Source: Planctomycetota bacterium
GTDB lineage: Bacteria > Planctomycetota > Brocadiia > JAADGH01
Direction of reading: 5' to 3'
Length of the DNA: 44,017 bases
Assembly: GCA_013152475.1 (NCBI GenBank)
Contig: JAADGH010000126.1
Coordinates: 13,269-57,285, forward strand
Shown in pieces: positions 43,541 to 44,017 of this stretch (positions are counted from its first letter, which is position 1; each line of letters starts with the position of its first letter). The position numbers were made by a program, and so were the translations under genes. Under the pieces are notes generated by a model. The model had not been told where the DNA came from, ran no database searches, and saw only the letters and a list, made by a program, of their open reading frames with translations.

Positions 43541-44017
43541 CTATTCTCCTTCTCCTTCGCCGGGGGCCTCCGTCTGGATATTGGCGCCCCCGTCACCCAG
43601 CATGGCCTCGGTAATCTTGAATTCCGCTGCATGGTGGGCCTTAAAGCCCGTCCCAGCGGGGACCAGATGACCGAGGATTACGTTTTCCTTCAGTCCAAGA
43701 AGCTGGTCGGTCTTCCCCGCCACGGCCGCCTCGGTGAGGACCTTCGTTGTCTCCTGGAAGGAGGCCGCAGAGATAAAGCTCTCCGACTGAAGCGCCGCTT
43801 TCGTGATCCCCATCAGCAGTGTCTCGGCCGTGGCCGGCTTGCCGCCCTTCTCCTGCACCCTCTCGTTTTCCTGAATGAACTTGAACTTGTCCACCACGGC
43901 TCCCGGCAGGAACGATGTCTCGCCGGGGTCGTTCACGCGCACCTTCCGCATCATCTGCGAGATGATGATCTCGATGTGCTTGTCGTCGATCTTCTGGCTG
44001 AGCGACCGGTAGACGTT
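43541..44017 (-). CDS. rpoC: DNA-directed RNA polymerase subunit beta', C-terminal 158 residues (5' end off the right edge)
   Basis: The open frame enters from the right edge as '[19 protein letters not shown]' and continues '[20 protein letters not shown]', '[20 protein letters not shown]' and '[19 protein letters not shown]'. These are the conserved C-terminal blocks of beta', including the region that packs against omega. It ends with an acidic tail ('EAPGEGEGE'). The start lies outside the window. Confidence 0.97.
   Translation of the reverse strand, partial: NVYRSLSQKIDDKHIEIIISQMMRKVRVNDPGETSFLPGAVVDKFKFIQENERVQEKGGKPATAETLLMGITKAALQSESFISAASFQETTKVLTEAAVAGKTDQLLGLKENVILGHLVPAGTGFKAHHAAEFKITEAMLGDGGANIQTEAPGEGEGE

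Noticed and set aside
1..44017. CRISPR arrays, insertion sequences, prophage or integron parts
   Set aside because: No direct-repeat arrays, transposase or integrase motifs, or terminal inverted repeats were found.
23466..44017. The long - strand ribosomal block as possibly foreign or chimeric DNA
   Set aside because: Base composition and start-codon habits (frequent GTG and TTG) look the same on both sides. The planctomycete-like marker in tuf agrees with the style of the left-hand genes.

Overview
The window most likely comes from an uncultured member of the Planctomycetota (GC-rich, free-living). The best phylum marker is EF-Tu. Its switch I lacks the usual 'RGITI' block and reads '...[15 protein letters not shown]'. 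That matches my recollection of Rhodopirellula-type planctomycete EF-Tu. Supporting signs are a missing L30 gene, zinc-binding forms of S4, S14, L24 and L36, a large SUMF1/FGE-domain protein with a cytoplasmic 'AVKLRLLT' domain, and many LmbE, Gfo/Idh/MocA, amidohydrolase and mandelate-racemase enzymes. No database search was possible, so the phylum call is inference.

The left part (1-13.2 kb) holds metabolic genes. A secreted carbohydrate-binding-type protein runs off the left edge. Divergent from it is a five-gene + strand run: gmd, an rmd-like reductase, an amidohydrolase, a cytosolic M14 carboxypeptidase and a LmbE deacetylase. It combines GDP-6-deoxyhexose synthesis with hydrolytic tailoring-type enzymes. 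A Gfo/Idh/MocA oxidoreductase faces an ECF sigma factor, which is followed by a membrane anti-sigma/FecR protein with an unusually cysteine-rich external part. Next come tRNA-Pro(CGG) with its own promoter and terminator, a D-2-hydroxyacid dehydrogenase, a secreted alpha/beta hydrolase and a mandelate-racemase-type enzyme.

The middle part (13.4-23.2 kb) is a tightly coupled four-gene + strand operon behind a near-consensus sigma-70 promoter. It encodes a 1448-residue membrane-anchored protein with two SUMF1-fold modules and a degenerate peptidase domain, a secreted beta-rich protein, a secreted WD40 propeller and a 1078-residue secreted multidomain protein with an alpha/alpha-toroid end. I recognise the parts but not the whole. 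It is the best candidate here for an undescribed envelope system.

The right part (24.6-44 kb, all - strand) is a continuous rpoC-str-S10-spc-alpha superoperon, from the end of rpoC to rplQ, with a ferredoxin-type aldo/keto reductase attached at its end. Gene order is classical except that rplC (L3) is missing between rpsJ and rplD, and rpmD (L30) is missing between rpsE and rplO. S3, S17 and L17 carry long charged C-terminal tails. Two of these tails are encoded across the start of the next ribosomal gene.
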